Shown here: one piece after another, positions 42,127-50,208 of the stretch
How positions within the stretch are numbered: position 1 is the stretch's first letter
Layout of the letters: every line of letters begins with the position of its first letter
Assembly (NCBI RefSeq): GCF_014196535.1
Contig: NZ_JACIDU010000001.1
Location: 1 to 64,000, forward strand
Direction of reading: 5' to 3'
DNA: 64,000 nucleotides
DNA from: Allorhizobium borbori
GTDB lineage: Bacteria > Pseudomonadota > Alphaproteobacteria > Rhizobiales > Rhizobiaceae
Position numbers and translations under genes: made by a program
The notes under the pieces: model-generated
What the model saw: only the letters and a program-made list of their open reading frames with translations
Databases searched by the model: none
What the model was told of the DNA's origin: nothing

Positions 42127-42761
42127 CAGACGGCGATATAGCGATCGCGGCGGTGGTTCACCGCCAGCACGATATTGATGGCGATTGCGCCGAGAACAGA
42201 CGCAAAGACGATATAGGGGCTCGCAACGAGGAAGGATACGGCGAGGATGATCATGTCGAGACCAAGCTGCACCAGTCCGGCCTTGATGCCATAGCGATCC
42301 TGAAGCCAGAGCGCGAGAATGCCGAAACCGCCAAGGCTGGCGCGATGGCGGAAGAAGACCAGCATGCCGTTCCCCAGAAGCACACCGCCGAACAGCGCAG
42401 AGACCACCGGATCGAGAAAGCCGAAGCCGATATAGCGCGGCAATGCCTCGGTGATGAAGGAGGTGATGGTGACGGCGATGAAGGTCTTGACGGTGAAGGC
42501 GAGACCGACCTTCTTCCACGCGAGGTAATAGAAGGGCAGGTTGATGGCGAAGAACACGGCACCAAAGGGCAGGCCGAAAGCATAGTAGGTGAGGAAGGCC
42601 ACGCCCGCCGTGCCACCCGACAGAAGGCCGGCGCTTTTCAGAAGCGTGACGCCGAGCGCGCAGAGCATGGCGCCCACGAGGATCGCCTGCGCGTCTTCCA
42701 CCAACGAGTGGCGCACGGGCGTTGATTCCAGCATCATCTTCAGGATTTTCTTTTCGGACAA
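42126..42761 (-). CDS. YitT-family (DUF161) membrane protein, copy 2
   Basis: The 211-residue inner-membrane protein has about five hydrophobic segments and YitT family blocks: L-L-S-G-G-T-A-G-V-A-F-L, L-P-F-Y-Y-L-A-W and R-A-S-L-G-G-F-G-I-L-A-L-W-L-Q-D-R-Y-G-I-K-A-G. It ends in N-H-R-R-D-R-Y-I-A-V. It lacks the separate DUF2179 soluble domain of Bacillus YitT proteins. It is clearly paralogous to the gene 75 bases upstream, and its stop is coupled to the helicase start. Function unknown; the family is annotated as membrane transport-like without proof. Confidence 0.85.
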   Translation of the reverse strand: MSEKKILKMMLESTPVRHSLVEDAQAILVGAMLCALGVTLLKSAGLLSGGTAGVAFLTYYAFGLPFGAVFFAINLPFYYLAWKKVGLAFTVKTFIAVTITSFITEALPRYIGFGFLDPVVSALFGGVLLGNGMLVFFRHRASLGGFGILALWLQDRYGIKAGLVQLGLDMIILAVSFLVASPYIVFASVLGAIAINIVLAVNHRRDRYIAV

Positions 42762-42836
42762 GGCGCGTCTCCGGAGCCGGCATTCGGGCAGGTCTGCAGC
42801 CGTTTTATCCTCTCCCGCGCTCCGTTCAAGCCCGCA

Positions 42837-43475
42837 TCAGCGCAGAACGATATAGCGATCCTTGCGGTGGTTGATCGTAACGAAAAGATTGATGACCACC
42901 GCCGACAGCACTGAACAGCCGACAATGAAGGGATCGACAACGAAAAAGGCTGCAATGAGCACGCCGATATCGAAGGTCATCTGCACCAGACCGGCGCGAA
43001 TGCCGAAGCGGTCCTGCAAATAGATGCCGAGAATGCCGACGCCGCCAAGGCTGGCGCGGTGGCGATAAAGCGCCAGCAGACCATACCCCAGAAGCAGGCC
43101 GCCCAGCACCGCCGCCCAGATCGGATTGAGCTTGTCAAAGCCCAGAAGCTGCGGCTGGATTTCGGTGATGAGCGAAGTCAGACCGATGGCGACGAAGGTC
43201 TTGATGGTGAAATCCCAACCGACCTTGCGGATGGAGAGATAATAAAAGGGCAGGTTCACGAGAAAGAACCAGAAGCCGAAGCTGGTATTGGTCACGTAAT
43301 GCAACAGGAAGGCGACACCCGCCGTGCCGCCCGTCAGAAGACCCGCCTTGCCGAGCAGGAAGAAGCCGAGGGACGACACCATGGCGCCGGTCAGGAGGCC
43401 CTGAAAGTCTTCGACAGCGGTGTGATGGGTGGCGCTGGTGTTCCAGAAACCCGATACCTTGCTCAACTGCGGCAT
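42837..43475 (-). CDS. YitT-family (DUF161) membrane protein, copy 1
   Basis: The 212-residue paralogue of the next gene has the same blocks: G-L-L-T-G-G-T-A-G-V-A-F-L, L-P-F-Y-Y-L-S-I-R, R-A-S-L-G-G-V-G-I-L-G-I-Y-L-Q-D-R-F-G-I-R-A-G and terminal N-H-R-K-D-R-Y-I-V. The two are alignable end to end without gaps of note, which suggests tandem duplication with long divergence. It is preceded by a two-tier hairpin. Function unknown. Confidence 0.85.
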   Translation of the reverse strand: MPQLSKVSGFWNTSATHHTAVEDFQGLLTGAMVSSLGFFLLGKAGLLTGGTAGVAFLLHYVTNTSFGFWFFLVNLPFYYLSIRKVGWDFTIKTFVAIGLTSLITEIQPQLLGFDKLNPIWAAVLGGLLLGYGLLALYRHRASLGGVGILGIYLQDRFGIRAGLVQMTFDIGVLIAAFFVVDPFIVGCSVLSAVVINLFVTINHRKDRYIVLR

Positions 43476-43541
43476 GCGCGGAACTCCCCGGTTTCAGGCG
43501 TGATGACCCCCCGAATTGTGCCGGTTACCGGGCTGGTTTTC

Positions 43542-43583
43542 AAGGTGGTTCGGTCAGCAATACTGACCTATCGACCCCACCTT
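43542..43583 (-). repeat. Two-tier inverted repeat upstream of the YitT pair
   Basis: Outer arms AAGGTGG (43542-43548) and CCACCTT (43577-43583) enclose inner arms GGTCAG (43552-43557) and CTGACC (43563-43568). It lies 26 bases past the methyltransferase stop and 66 before the YitT start. No U-tract follows, so it may be a weak terminator, an operator or a leader structure. Confidence 0.45.
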
Positions 43584-43608
43584 CCGAAAATAGCAAGAAA
43601 CGATCCCG

Positions 43609-44547
43609 TCAGGCCCGTCTTTCAGCAATAAACACAAAGCCGAAGACCGGTTTCCCGCCATCCATGCGAAGGGTGACGCGTTCGCAGAAGCGCTCATCGA
43701 ACCCATGACGGGCAAAAAGAGCCTCAACATGGGTTTTCGAATGGGCGTAACGCAGCGAGGGCTGCAGGATATAGCCCTCTTCCGCTGCCTCGACGGAGAA
43801 GGCGAAGAGACCGGCGGGCTTCGCCAGTGCGGCCGTAAGCGCAAAGACGGCCTCGAGATCGCCGAGATACATCATGACGTCTGCTGCAAGAACGAGATCG
43901 GCCCGGTGATGCGGCAGACCGGGGGCGAAAAGGCCGCTTTCATCCGTCTTGAGAGACAGGTCGGCTCGGTCAAGATAATCGTAAACGCCCTTTTCCCGCG
44001 CCTTGGCCAGCATGTTCAGCGAGATGTCGAAGCCTTCGAGGCGGTCCGCGAAGGGCCGGATTTCCGGCCCCGCCAACCCCGTGCCGCAACCGATATCGAC
44101 CGCGACGGCAAAATGCGGCGCGCCACCGCCATGGGTCGCCACGCGATTGGCCAGAAGGGCGGGAAGATCATAACCAAGCTTTTCGGTCAGCGCCTTTTCG
44201 AACCTGTCGGCATAATCGTCGAACAGGCTTTCGGCATAGGTGCTTTCGGGGCTTGCCGGAACCTCCGCCGCGCCCAGCAGGGCAAGCTTCAGCCGAGCGC
44301 CGAAAATATCCTCGCCACCATCCTCGGCGACGCGGGCATAGGCCCCTATGGCGCCGTCCGTCTGTCCCGCCTTTTCGCGATATTCACCAAGCTGGAACCA
44401 GCCGGCCCGCCAGTCGGGCGCAAGTTCCAGCGCCTGTTCCATGAGTTCCGCCGCTTCCGCGAACTGGCCCTCTTCCGAGAGCATTTTCGCGTAAGCGGCG
44501 CGACGGTCTGCGAGAACGTCACCCGAGGAAAGGCTGGCCGACACCAT
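43609..44547 (-). CDS. SAM-dependent methyltransferase with N-terminal TPR region
   Basis: The 312-residue protein has two or so TPR-like helical pairs (about residues 15-85, with F-A-E-A-A-E-L-M-E-Q-A-L-E-L-A-P-D and A-G-W-F-Q-L-G) and then a class I methyltransferase with the SAM-binding motif V-D-I-G-C-G-T-G-L-A-G near residue 150 and V-L-A-A-D-V-M-M-Y-L. This resembles the rhizobial TPR-methyltransferase group with a Y-A-D-R-F-E block. The substrate is unknown; a small molecule, quinone or protein are all possible. ATG 44547 is used; the longer in-frame reading has no ribosome site. It is divergent from the DUF6460 gene. Confidence 0.82.
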   Translation of the reverse strand: MVSASLSSGDVLADRRAAYAKMLSEEGQFAEAAELMEQALELAPDWRAGWFQLGEYREKAGQTDGAIGAYARVAEDGGEDIFGARLKLALLGAAEVPASPESTYAESLFDDYADRFEKALTEKLGYDLPALLANRVATHGGGAPHFAVAVDIGCGTGLAGPEIRPFADRLEGFDISLNMLAKAREKGVYDYLDRADLSLKTDESGLFAPGLPHHRADLVLAADVMMYLGDLEAVFALTAALAKPAGLFAFSVEAAEEGYILQPSLRYAHSKTHVEALFARHGFDERFCERVTLRMDGGKPVFGFVFIAERRA

Positions 44548-44737
44548 GGGAAATCCTGAAAACGGAGGAGAAGCGGTGCGTTTCCTTGCGGAAAAGTGCG
44601 GTCGAAAGCAAGGGATTTCCAGCAACGGCGGGCCTGCCATCAAATTTCCACGCTTTGCAGCAAGACCCCCTCTGCCAAACCCCTTGCCGCCGCAACCGCC
44701 AGAGCCTATCTCTCGGTTTCGAAGGAGAACGTATCGC

Positions 44738-45004
44738 ATGTCCGAACAGTTCAACCGTTTCCTGGGTGATACGCCTGCACGCACGCTGGTGAAGTTGCTG
44801 CTGGTGTCGCTGGTGGTCGGCTTCGTGATGGCCTTCCTCGGCATTTTCCCGGCCGATATTCTCGACGGACTGCACCGCTTCTTCCTCGGCCTGTGGTATC
44901 GCGGCTTCGAGGCCCTGGGCGAGGTGTGGCGCTATCTGGCGCTGGGCGCGACGGTCGTCATTCCCGTCTTCATCATTCTCCGGATCATCAGCTACAGGCG
45001 CTGA
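44738..45004 (+). CDS. DUF6460-type small membrane protein
   Basis: The 88-residue protein has two hydrophobic segments (about 18-38, V-K-L-L-L-V-S-L-V-V-G-F-V-M-A-F-L, and 66-84, L-A-L-G-A-T-V-V-I-P-V-F-I-I-L) and a basic C-terminus. It matches small DUF6460-type proteins of Rhizobiales from memory. ATG 44738 has AAGGAG ten bases upstream. The CAP-domain lipoprotein gene starts two bases after its stop, so the two are co-transcribed. Function unknown. Confidence 0.75.
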   Translation: MSEQFNRFLGDTPARTLVKLLLVSLVVGFVMAFLGIFPADILDGLHRFFLGLWYRGFEALGEVWRYLALGATVVIPVFIILRIISYRR

Positions 45005-45006
45005 CC

Positions 45007-45501
45007 ATGACTAAAATTCTCCGTCGCCGGGCGCTGCCGTTCATCGCGGCAGGCGCCCTGTCTTTTCTCGCCGCCTGCACGACGGCCCCACCGCCACGCA
45101 GCTTCACCGGCACCGCCGAGGACAAGACGGCAGAGGCGCTTGGCGCCGTCAATGCGCTGCGCGCTTCCAAGGGCCTGTCAGCGCTTTCGGTTGCAGCGCC
45201 TTCGCAGGATGCCGCGCTGAAACAGGCCAGCCGCATGGCCGCCAACGGCCAGATGAAGCACCTGATGGGGATTACGGACAGCTTTGGCGCGCGCATGAAG
45301 GCATCGAACGTGCCTCTGCCCGCCGCTGAAAACATCGGCGCCGGCCAGCAGACGACAGACGCCGTGGTCAAGGCGTGGATCGCCTCGCCGCACCACCTCG
45401 AGAACATGCTGGGGCCATCCTACACCACGCTTGGCGTGGCCGTGGCACGCGATCCGGCCAGCGGCAACCATCCCTACTGGGCAATGGTGCTGTCGCGATA
45501 G
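45007..45501 (+). CDS. CAP-domain (SCP/PR1-like) lipoprotein
   Basis: The 164-residue protein has a lipoprotein signal with lipobox L-S-F-L-A-A-C, lipid site Cys24, then a CAP domain with A-L-K-Q-A-S-R-M-A, A-E-N-I-G-A-G, A-W-I-A-S-P-H-H-L-E-N-M-L and a C-terminal P-Y-W-A-M-V-L. The S-P-H-H-x-N motif is the family hallmark. Bacterial CAP proteins are exported and of mostly unknown activity. The mature protein should be anchored in the outer membrane or periplasm. It converges with pyrD, one base between stops. Confidence 0.85.
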   Translation: MTKILRRRALPFIAAGALSFLAACTTAPPPRSFTGTAEDKTAEALGAVNALRASKGLSALSVAAPSQDAALKQASRMAANGQMKHLMGITDSFGARMKASNVPLPAAENIGAGQQTTDAVVKAWIASPHHLENMLGPSYTTLGVAVARDPASGNHPYWAMVLSR

Positions 45502-45502
45502 C

Positions 45503-46588
45503 TCAGAAGCGATCCGCCCAACGGTCCACGTCGCGGTCGCGCAGCTCGGTGATCGATTGCACGCCTTCCCGGTCGACAAGGGCTGGAAGGTCTTTCAGGA
45601 TAGCGGCGGCAATGCCCGGTCCTTCATAGACCATCATCGAATAGAGCTGCACGAGATCCGCACCCGCCCTGATCTTGGTCACGACATCGGCGGCGGTCGA
45701 CACGCCGCCGGCGCCGATGATCGGCAGGCCCGGGCCGACACGCTTGCGGGTGGCGGCCAGCACGGCCGTCGAGCGTTCGAACAGCGGCTTGCCGGACATG
45801 CCGCCCGCTTCCTTCGCGGTCGCCTGCTCCTTCAACCCGTCGCGGGACAGCGTGGTGTTCGAGACGATCAATCCATCGAGATCATGCTCCAGCACTTCCG
45901 CGGCCACATCGTCCAGCCCCTCCCGCGTCAGATCGGGCGCGATCTTCAGGAAAACGGGAATGCGCCGGCCGGCCTTTGCAGCCTCGTCGGCACGGGCCGC
46001 CAGAACCGCTTCCAGCAGCGTCTTGAGGCTGTCGCGCGCCTGCAGGTCCCGCAGGCCCGGCGTGTTGGGCGAGGAAATGTTGACGGTGAAATAGGTGGCG
46101 ACGCCATAGAACCGGCGGATGCCTTCCACGTAGTCCGCCACACGGTCGGCGCTGTCCTTGTTGGCGCCGATATTGACGCCGACGACACCGGGTTTTCCGG
46201 TACGCGCCTGAAGGCGGGCGAGCGCGGGGGCGTGCCCCTCATTGTTGAAACCCATGCGGTTGATGACGGCCTCGTCCACCGGCAGGCGAAACAGGCGCGG
46301 TTTGGGGTTGCCTGCCTGCGGCTTCGGCGTCAGCGTGCCGACCTCGGCAAAGCCGAAACCCAGCGAAAGCAGCGCATCCGGCACTTCGGCATTCTTGTCG
46401 AACCCGGCGGCCATGCCGAGCGGATTGGGGAAGGTGACGCCGGCGACCGTGACCGCCAGGCGCGGATCGGCGACAGGGCGGCAGGGCGGCACCAGACCCG
46501 CCTTCAGGGCCTTGATCATCAGGCCATGCGCCGTTTCCGGGTCAATGAGGAACAGGCCGTTACGGGCAAGCTTGAAAAGGCCGGTCAT
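45503..46588 (-). CDS. pyrD: Dihydroorotate dehydrogenase, quinone-dependent (class 2)
   Basis: PyrD oxidises dihydroorotate to orotate in pyrimidine synthesis, passing electrons to the quinone pool at the inner membrane. The 361-residue protein has the N-terminal amphipathic extension of class 2 enzymes, G-L-A-A-G-F-D-K-N near residue 60 as [12 protein letters not shown], the catalytic serine in [10 protein letters not shown], and the FMN site I-G-A-G-G-V. The start ATG overlaps the DUF952 stop by four bases. Length is normal. Confidence 0.96.
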   Translation of the reverse strand: MTGLFKLARNGLFLIDPETAHGLMIKALKAGLVPPCRPVADPRLAVTVAGVTFPNPLGMAAGFDKNAEVPDALLSLGFGFAEVGTLTPKPQAGNPKPRLFRLPVDEAVINRMGFNNEGHAPALARLQARTGKPGVVGVNIGANKDSADRVADYVEGIRRFYGVATYFTVNISSPNTPGLRDLQARDSLKTLLEAVLAARADEAAKAGRRIPVFLKIAPDLTREGLDDVAAEVLEHDLDGLIVSNTTLSRDGLKEQATAKEAGGMSGKPLFERSTAVLAATRKRVGPGLPIIGAGGVSTAADVVTKIRAGADLVQLYSMMVYEGPGIAAAILKDLPALVDREGVQSITELRDRDVDRWADRF

Positions 46589-46947
46589 GCGAAATTCTCC
46601 GGAAAGATGTGGGCGCCATCTTCACCAAGCGGCAGGGGCGCTTCGGAAAGGACAGCCGCGAATGCGAGCGGGGCATAGAGATGGGGAAAGAATGCGCCAC
46701 CGCGCGAGGGCTCGAAGACCAGCTTTTCGCCGAGTTCGGCTGCATCCACCGATACGAGCAGAAGATCAGCCTGGCCGGCGAAATGGCGGGCCGCCGTTTC
46801 CTTCGCCTGCTCCGCCGTCGAGAAATGGATGAAGCCATCAGCCAGATCGACCGGCGCGCCCTCGAAAAGCCCGTTTTTCCGTGCCTCTTCCCAAAGCGCA
46901 ACGGGAACGATCTTATAGATGACGGCGGCAGTCGCGGCTGCGGACAT
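46585..46947 (-). CDS. DUF952 family protein
   Basis: The 120-residue protein matches DUF952: [13 protein letters not shown] near the start, the central [11 protein letters not shown] and the C-terminal F-P-H-L-Y-A-P-L. The fold is thought to resemble ADP-ribosyltransferase-like or tRNA-phosphotransferase-like folds, but activity is not known to me. It overlaps pyrD by ATGA, a conserved rhizobial pairing whose meaning is unclear. No membrane or export signal is seen. Confidence 0.87.
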   Translation of the reverse strand: MSAAATAAVIYKIVPVALWEEARKNGLFEGAPVDLADGFIHFSTAEQAKETAARHFAGQADLLLVSVDAAELGEKLVFEPSRGGAFFPHLYAPLAFAAVLSEAPLPLGEDGAHIFPENFA

Positions 46948-47074
46948 CGCGGTTCCTTCACGAGCGGTTGAATGTGACGCCTCGTTTGCCGCAAAATGGC
47001 GGCCATGTCCATGGTCTCGGGCCTGCAGGCCGTCCGCCCCCGAAGAGAGACCCGAAAGAGGAGGAGCGATATCC

Positions 47075-47497
47075 ATGAAAAGACCGCTTGGTTTCGCGCT
47101 GGCGCTTGCCGTCCTGCCGATTGTCGCTTTTGCGCAAACGGCGCGGGAACAACCCACCGACCGGTTCGTTCTGGAAAAGAGCGGCGATGGCTTCGTGCGC
47201 CTCGACCGGCAAAGTGGCGCCATGTCCTATTGCACGCTGACCGATGGCAATCTCGTCTGCCGCATGGCCGCCGACGAGCGTGCCGCCTTCGAGGATGAAC
47301 TCGACCGGCTGGAAAAGCGCGTGACCGCGCTGGAAAAAACCGGTGCAGGGCCAAAGCAACAGGCCCTGCCGAGCGACGCGGAGGTTGATCGATCCATTTC
47401 CATCATGGAACGCTTCATGCGCAGCTTCATGGGACTGGTGGATGAGTTCAGGGAAAAAGAAGAAAAAACAGTACCCGGACCACCTGAAAGGACGTGA
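47075..47497 (+). CDS. Small secreted protein with a coiled-coil region, unknown function
   Basis: The 140-residue protein has a clear signal peptide (M-K-R-P-L-G-F-A-L-A-L-A-V-L-P-I-V-A-F-A, cut near residue 20), a short conserved-looking block R-L-D-R-Q-S-G-A-M-S-Y-C-T-L-T-D-G-N-L-V-C-R with two cysteines that could form a disulfide, and then a helical, probably coiled-coil part (F-E-D-E-L-D-R-L-E-K-R-V-T-A-L-E-K). ATG 47075 has GAGGAG upstream. Homologues appear in Rhizobiaceae as hypothetical proteins. It is divergent from DUF952-pyrD. The 150-base gap to the response regulator holds no gene. Confidence 0.72.
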   Translation: MKRPLGFALALAVLPIVAFAQTAREQPTDRFVLEKSGDGFVRLDRQSGAMSYCTLTDGNLVCRMAADERAAFEDELDRLEKRVTALEKTGAGPKQQALPSDAEVDRSISIMERFMRSFMGLVDEFREKEEKTVPGPPERT

Positions 47498-47647
47498 TGC
47501 CGCCGCTATATCTTCGCCGCATGCTTTCATAGCAATGACGATATGAATCCTGTAGGCAGGGACCCTAGACTATTGTATAAATGTCGGCAGCCGAGTAAAA
47601 ACAGTGAACGGCAGGATTGTAAACCGTTCTTGGGAGGGAACCGATAA

Positions 47648-48295
47648 ATGGCAGCATTGACCATCATCATCGCCGACGATCACCCGTTGTTTCGCGGCGC
47701 GCTGCGACAGGCAGTGGACGGCATTGAAGGTCATGTAACGATTGTCGAGGCTGGCGATTTCGACGCCGCCCGCAAGGCTGCCGCGGCCCATTCCGACGCC
47801 GATCTCATGCTTCTCGACCTCGCCATGCCGGGTGTCAGCGGCTTTTCCGGCCTGATGTCGCTCAGAGCCGAATTCTACAGCCTGCCCATTGTCATCGTTT
47901 CCGCCACGGATGACGCCACGACCATTCACCGTTCCATCGAACTCGGCGCCTCTGGCTTCATTTCCAAGTCCGCCGGCATTGAGGATATCCGCAACAGTAT
48001 CCGCGTCGTTCTCGAAGGCGATATCGCCACGCCCGCCTCCTACAAGGGCGCTCAGGAACAGGACCCGGACATGGCGGAACTCATCGGCCGCCTGCGCACG
48101 TTGACGCCGCAGCAGAACCGCGTGCTGAACATGCTGCGCGAGGGCCTGCTCAACAAGCAGATCGCCTATGAACTCGGCGTGTCCGAAGCCACGATCAAGG
48201 CGCATGTCTCTGCCATCCTGCTGAAGCTCAAGGTGGACAGCCGCACGCAGGCCGTCATCCAGCTCAGCAAGATCACCATGCCGCTGGTGGCCTGA
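47648..48295 (+). CDS. LuxR/NarL-type response regulator, CrbR/ErdR-like
   Basis: The 215-residue protein has a receiver domain (Asp-Asp at residues 10-11, phospho-acceptor Asp57 in L-M-L-L-D-L-A-M-P-G, switch Ser in I-V-S-A-T, Lys in F-I-S-K-S) and a C-terminal LuxR helix-turn-helix (L-T-P-Q-Q-N-R-V-L-N-M-L-R-E-G-L-L-N-K-Q-I-A-Y-E-L). Regulators of this group pair with SLC5-fused kinases (CrbS/MxtR) and control acetate and carbon genes. A kinase of that design is at 18.9 kb, 25 kb away, with none adjacent. Pairing is inferred. Confidence 0.87.
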   Translation: MAALTIIIADDHPLFRGALRQAVDGIEGHVTIVEAGDFDAARKAAAAHSDADLMLLDLAMPGVSGFSGLMSLRAEFYSLPIVIVSATDDATTIHRSIELGASGFISKSAGIEDIRNSIRVVLEGDIATPASYKGAQEQDPDMAELIGRLRTLTPQQNRVLNMLREGLLNKQIAYELGVSEATIKAHVSAILLKLKVDSRTQAVIQLSKITMPLVA

Positions 48296-48382
48296 CACCC
48301 AGGACAGAGGATTTTATTCCTCTCCCTCTTTACTCACTCCCCGTCTCCCGGTAATCTCCCGCGCATGCGTTCGGGCGTGCAG

Positions 48383-48512
48383 AGACGCTTGCAAAGCGTC
48401 TGGTTCAAGGCGCGTTTTGCAAGCCAGGTGAGGTGAAATGCGCCCGGTCAACGTGATGGGCGAGTGCCGATCCTGAGGCTCACAGCGCACTTTTGAGGTC
48501 GCTCAAAACGCT
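48383..48512. repeat. Spacer with three consecutive hairpins, possible structured RNA
   Basis: The 296-base spacer 48296-48591 holds no credible ORF but three stem-loops: AGACGCTT-gca-AAGCGTCT (48383-48401), GGCGCGTTT facing AAATGCGCC (48409-48444, one mismatch) and TTTTGAG-gtcg-CTCAAAA (48491-48508) extended by AGCG/CGCT (48484-48512). They could belong to a small RNA or a 5' leader of the S24 regulator. No named RNA family is recognised. Confidence 0.4.
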
Positions 48513-48591
48513 GCACTGATGTGGGTGGAGCGCAGCAATCGCGGGCATTCAAACCGCGCCGGAATGAGGCCGGGTTTCGGGAGTGGCGGCA

Positions 48592-49257
48592 ATGCTTTCG
48601 CATGAAACGATCTGGGACGCGCTCGATGCGCTGGCGGAAAACAACAAGCTGACGCCCTCCGGCCTTGCACGCAAGGCCGGTCTTGATCCCACGGCCTTCA
48701 ACAAATCGAAGCGGCTCGGGCCCGATGGCCGCCTGCGCTGGCCGTCAACGGAATCCATTGCAAAGGTTCTCGAGGCAACCGGTGCCAGCGTCGATGAATT
48801 CTTCAGCCGCCTGCCCCCGTCCGGCGTGCGCGACGCCCTGCCGCAAGGTGCATTTCCACCGCAGAACAGCGCCATTCCCCTGCTGGGCTTTGCCCAGGCC
48901 GGCGCTGGCGGCTTCTTCGATGATGGCGGATTTCCCGCCGGCCAGGGCTGGGACGTGGTGGATTTTCCCGCCGACCCCGCCCGGCGAACGGGTTGCTATG
49001 CACTGGAGGTGCAGGGCGACAGCATGATGCCGCTTTATCGCGATGGTGACGTGCTGATCGTCGAGCCCGGCGCGCAAGTGCGGCGCGGCGACCGCGTCGT
49101 TTTGAAAACCCGCGAGGGCGAGGTGATGGCAAAGGTTCTTTTCCGCCAGACGCCCCGGACAATCGAGCTTGTGTCGCTCAACCCGGAACACCCGAACCGC
49201 AGTTTCGATACGGGCGAGGTGGAATGGGTGGCCCGCATCATCTGGGCGAGCCAGTAA
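48592..49257 (+). CDS. HTH regulator with S24 (LexA/CI-like) peptidase domain
   Basis: The 221-residue protein has an N-terminal helix-turn-helix (about 1-70, L-T-P-S-G-L-A-R-K-A-G-L-D-P-T-A-F-N-K) and a C-terminal S24 domain. The nucleophile serine is in V-Q-G-D-S-M-M-P-L-Y and the lysine in V-V-L-K-T-R-E-G-E. The self-cleavage site region reads F-A-Q-A-G-A-G-G. It is like phage-type repressors and the rhizobial family of chromosomal S24 regulators; it is not LexA, whose HTH differs. ATG 48592 is preferred over GTG 48583. No prophage genes surround it. Confidence 0.85.
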   Translation: MLSHETIWDALDALAENNKLTPSGLARKAGLDPTAFNKSKRLGPDGRLRWPSTESIAKVLEATGASVDEFFSRLPPSGVRDALPQGAFPPQNSAIPLLGFAQAGAGGFFDDGGFPAGQGWDVVDFPADPARRTGCYALEVQGDSMMPLYRDGDVLIVEPGAQVRRGDRVVLKTREGEVMAKVLFRQTPRTIELVSLNPEHPNRSFDTGEVEWVARIIWASQ

Positions 49258-49263
49258 TCGGGA

Positions 49264-50142
49264 TCAAAACAGCCCCAGTGGAAAATAGCGCAAATAGATT
49301 TCTTCCAGACGCCCGCTGCCGGCAAGTTCGGCGAGCGCGTGATCGAAGGCGGCGGCCAGCGTCGTGTCCTGACGGCGCACCATAACGGCCAGCCCTTCGC
49401 CCAGAAAGCGTTCGGAGAGATAGGCGCCCGGCGCCAGCGCGCAGCAAGCCCCCGAGCCTGCGCCCGACACCCAGAAGGACAGGCGCAGCGCATCTGCAAA
49501 GCCCGCGTCGATCTTTCCCGTCTTCATCGCCTCAAGTAACGCCTCCGGGGTTTCAAAGGCTTGTCTTTGCATATCGGGAAACCAGGCCTTCGCCATCGCC
49601 TCATGCGCCGTGGCCGCGACCACGCCAACACGCCAACCGGGTGCGGGAACACCCTGCCCCGTCTTGAGCGCCGATTTCGTAACCACGAACCGGGCCGGCA
49701 ACAGCAAATAAGGCCGCGAAAACTGGAACTGTTCACGTTTCGCTGCGGTCACGGCAACCCCGGCGATCACCGCATCTCCCTGACCTGTTCCAAGCGCCGT
49801 TTCCAGTTCACCGAAAGGCACCGCCTGGATCTGACAGCGATCCTCGATCGAGAGGACCGCACATATCTCGCGCACGAGATCGATATGGAAGCCTGTCAGA
49901 CGTCCGTTCTGATCGGTAAAGTTGAAGGGCGGGAAATCGGTCGTCGTCAGGAAGCGAAGACGCGGATAGGCGGAAAGATCGGGCAAGGGCAGATGCTCGC
50001 GCGCATCGAAGAGAAGCGGCAGGCCCTGCATGGGGGCCGTTGCCTGGGCACCAGCTTCCCCTGAAAGAGCCGCAACCGTACACACCAAAATGCCGGAAAA
50101 ATACAACCCCTTGTTTTTGAGGGATGCAAAAAACGATGCCAT
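49264..50142 (-). CDS. Family-3 periplasmic substrate-binding protein
   Basis: The 292-residue protein has a signal peptide (to about G-E-A-G-A, residue 32) and an SBP family 3 fold: L-R-F-L-T-T-T-D-F-P-P-F-N-F, G-F-H-I-D-L-V-R-E-I-C, D-A-V-I-A-G-V-A-V-T-A, F-S-R-P-Y-L. It resembles polar amino acid binding proteins. There are no permease or ATPase genes next to it, so it is an orphan binding protein or a sensor-associated one. An unusual pair of cysteines (S-G-A-C-C-A-L) is present. ATG 50142 follows a GTG. It is divergent from the glycosyltransferase. Confidence 0.83.
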   Translation of the reverse strand: MASFFASLKNKGLYFSGILVCTVAALSGEAGAQATAPMQGLPLLFDAREHLPLPDLSAYPRLRFLTTTDFPPFNFTDQNGRLTGFHIDLVREICAVLSIEDRCQIQAVPFGELETALGTGQGDAVIAGVAVTAAKREQFQFSRPYLLLPARFVVTKSALKTGQGVPAPGWRVGVVAATAHEAMAKAWFPDMQRQAFETPEALLEAMKTGKIDAGFADALRLSFWVSGAGSGACCALAPGAYLSERFLGEGLAVMVRRQDTTLAAAFDHALAELAGSGRLEEIYLRYFPLGLF

Positions 50143-50208
50143 CACTATGATCCGCTACAGGGGAAAAACGTCACAACACACAACCTTCGCGGAGAGGGTA
50201 GCAGACTC

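Noticed and set aside
42127-42783. N-terminal extension of the Lhr helicase through the YitT gene
   Set aside because: The extension is the out-of-frame reading of YitT copy 2. The helicase has its own ATG at 42126 in a TGATG overlap followed directly by family sequence.
48592-49257. S24 regulator as LexA or as a prophage repressor
   Set aside because: Its N-terminal HTH is not the LexA winged helix, and no phage structural, integrase or replication genes are near it.
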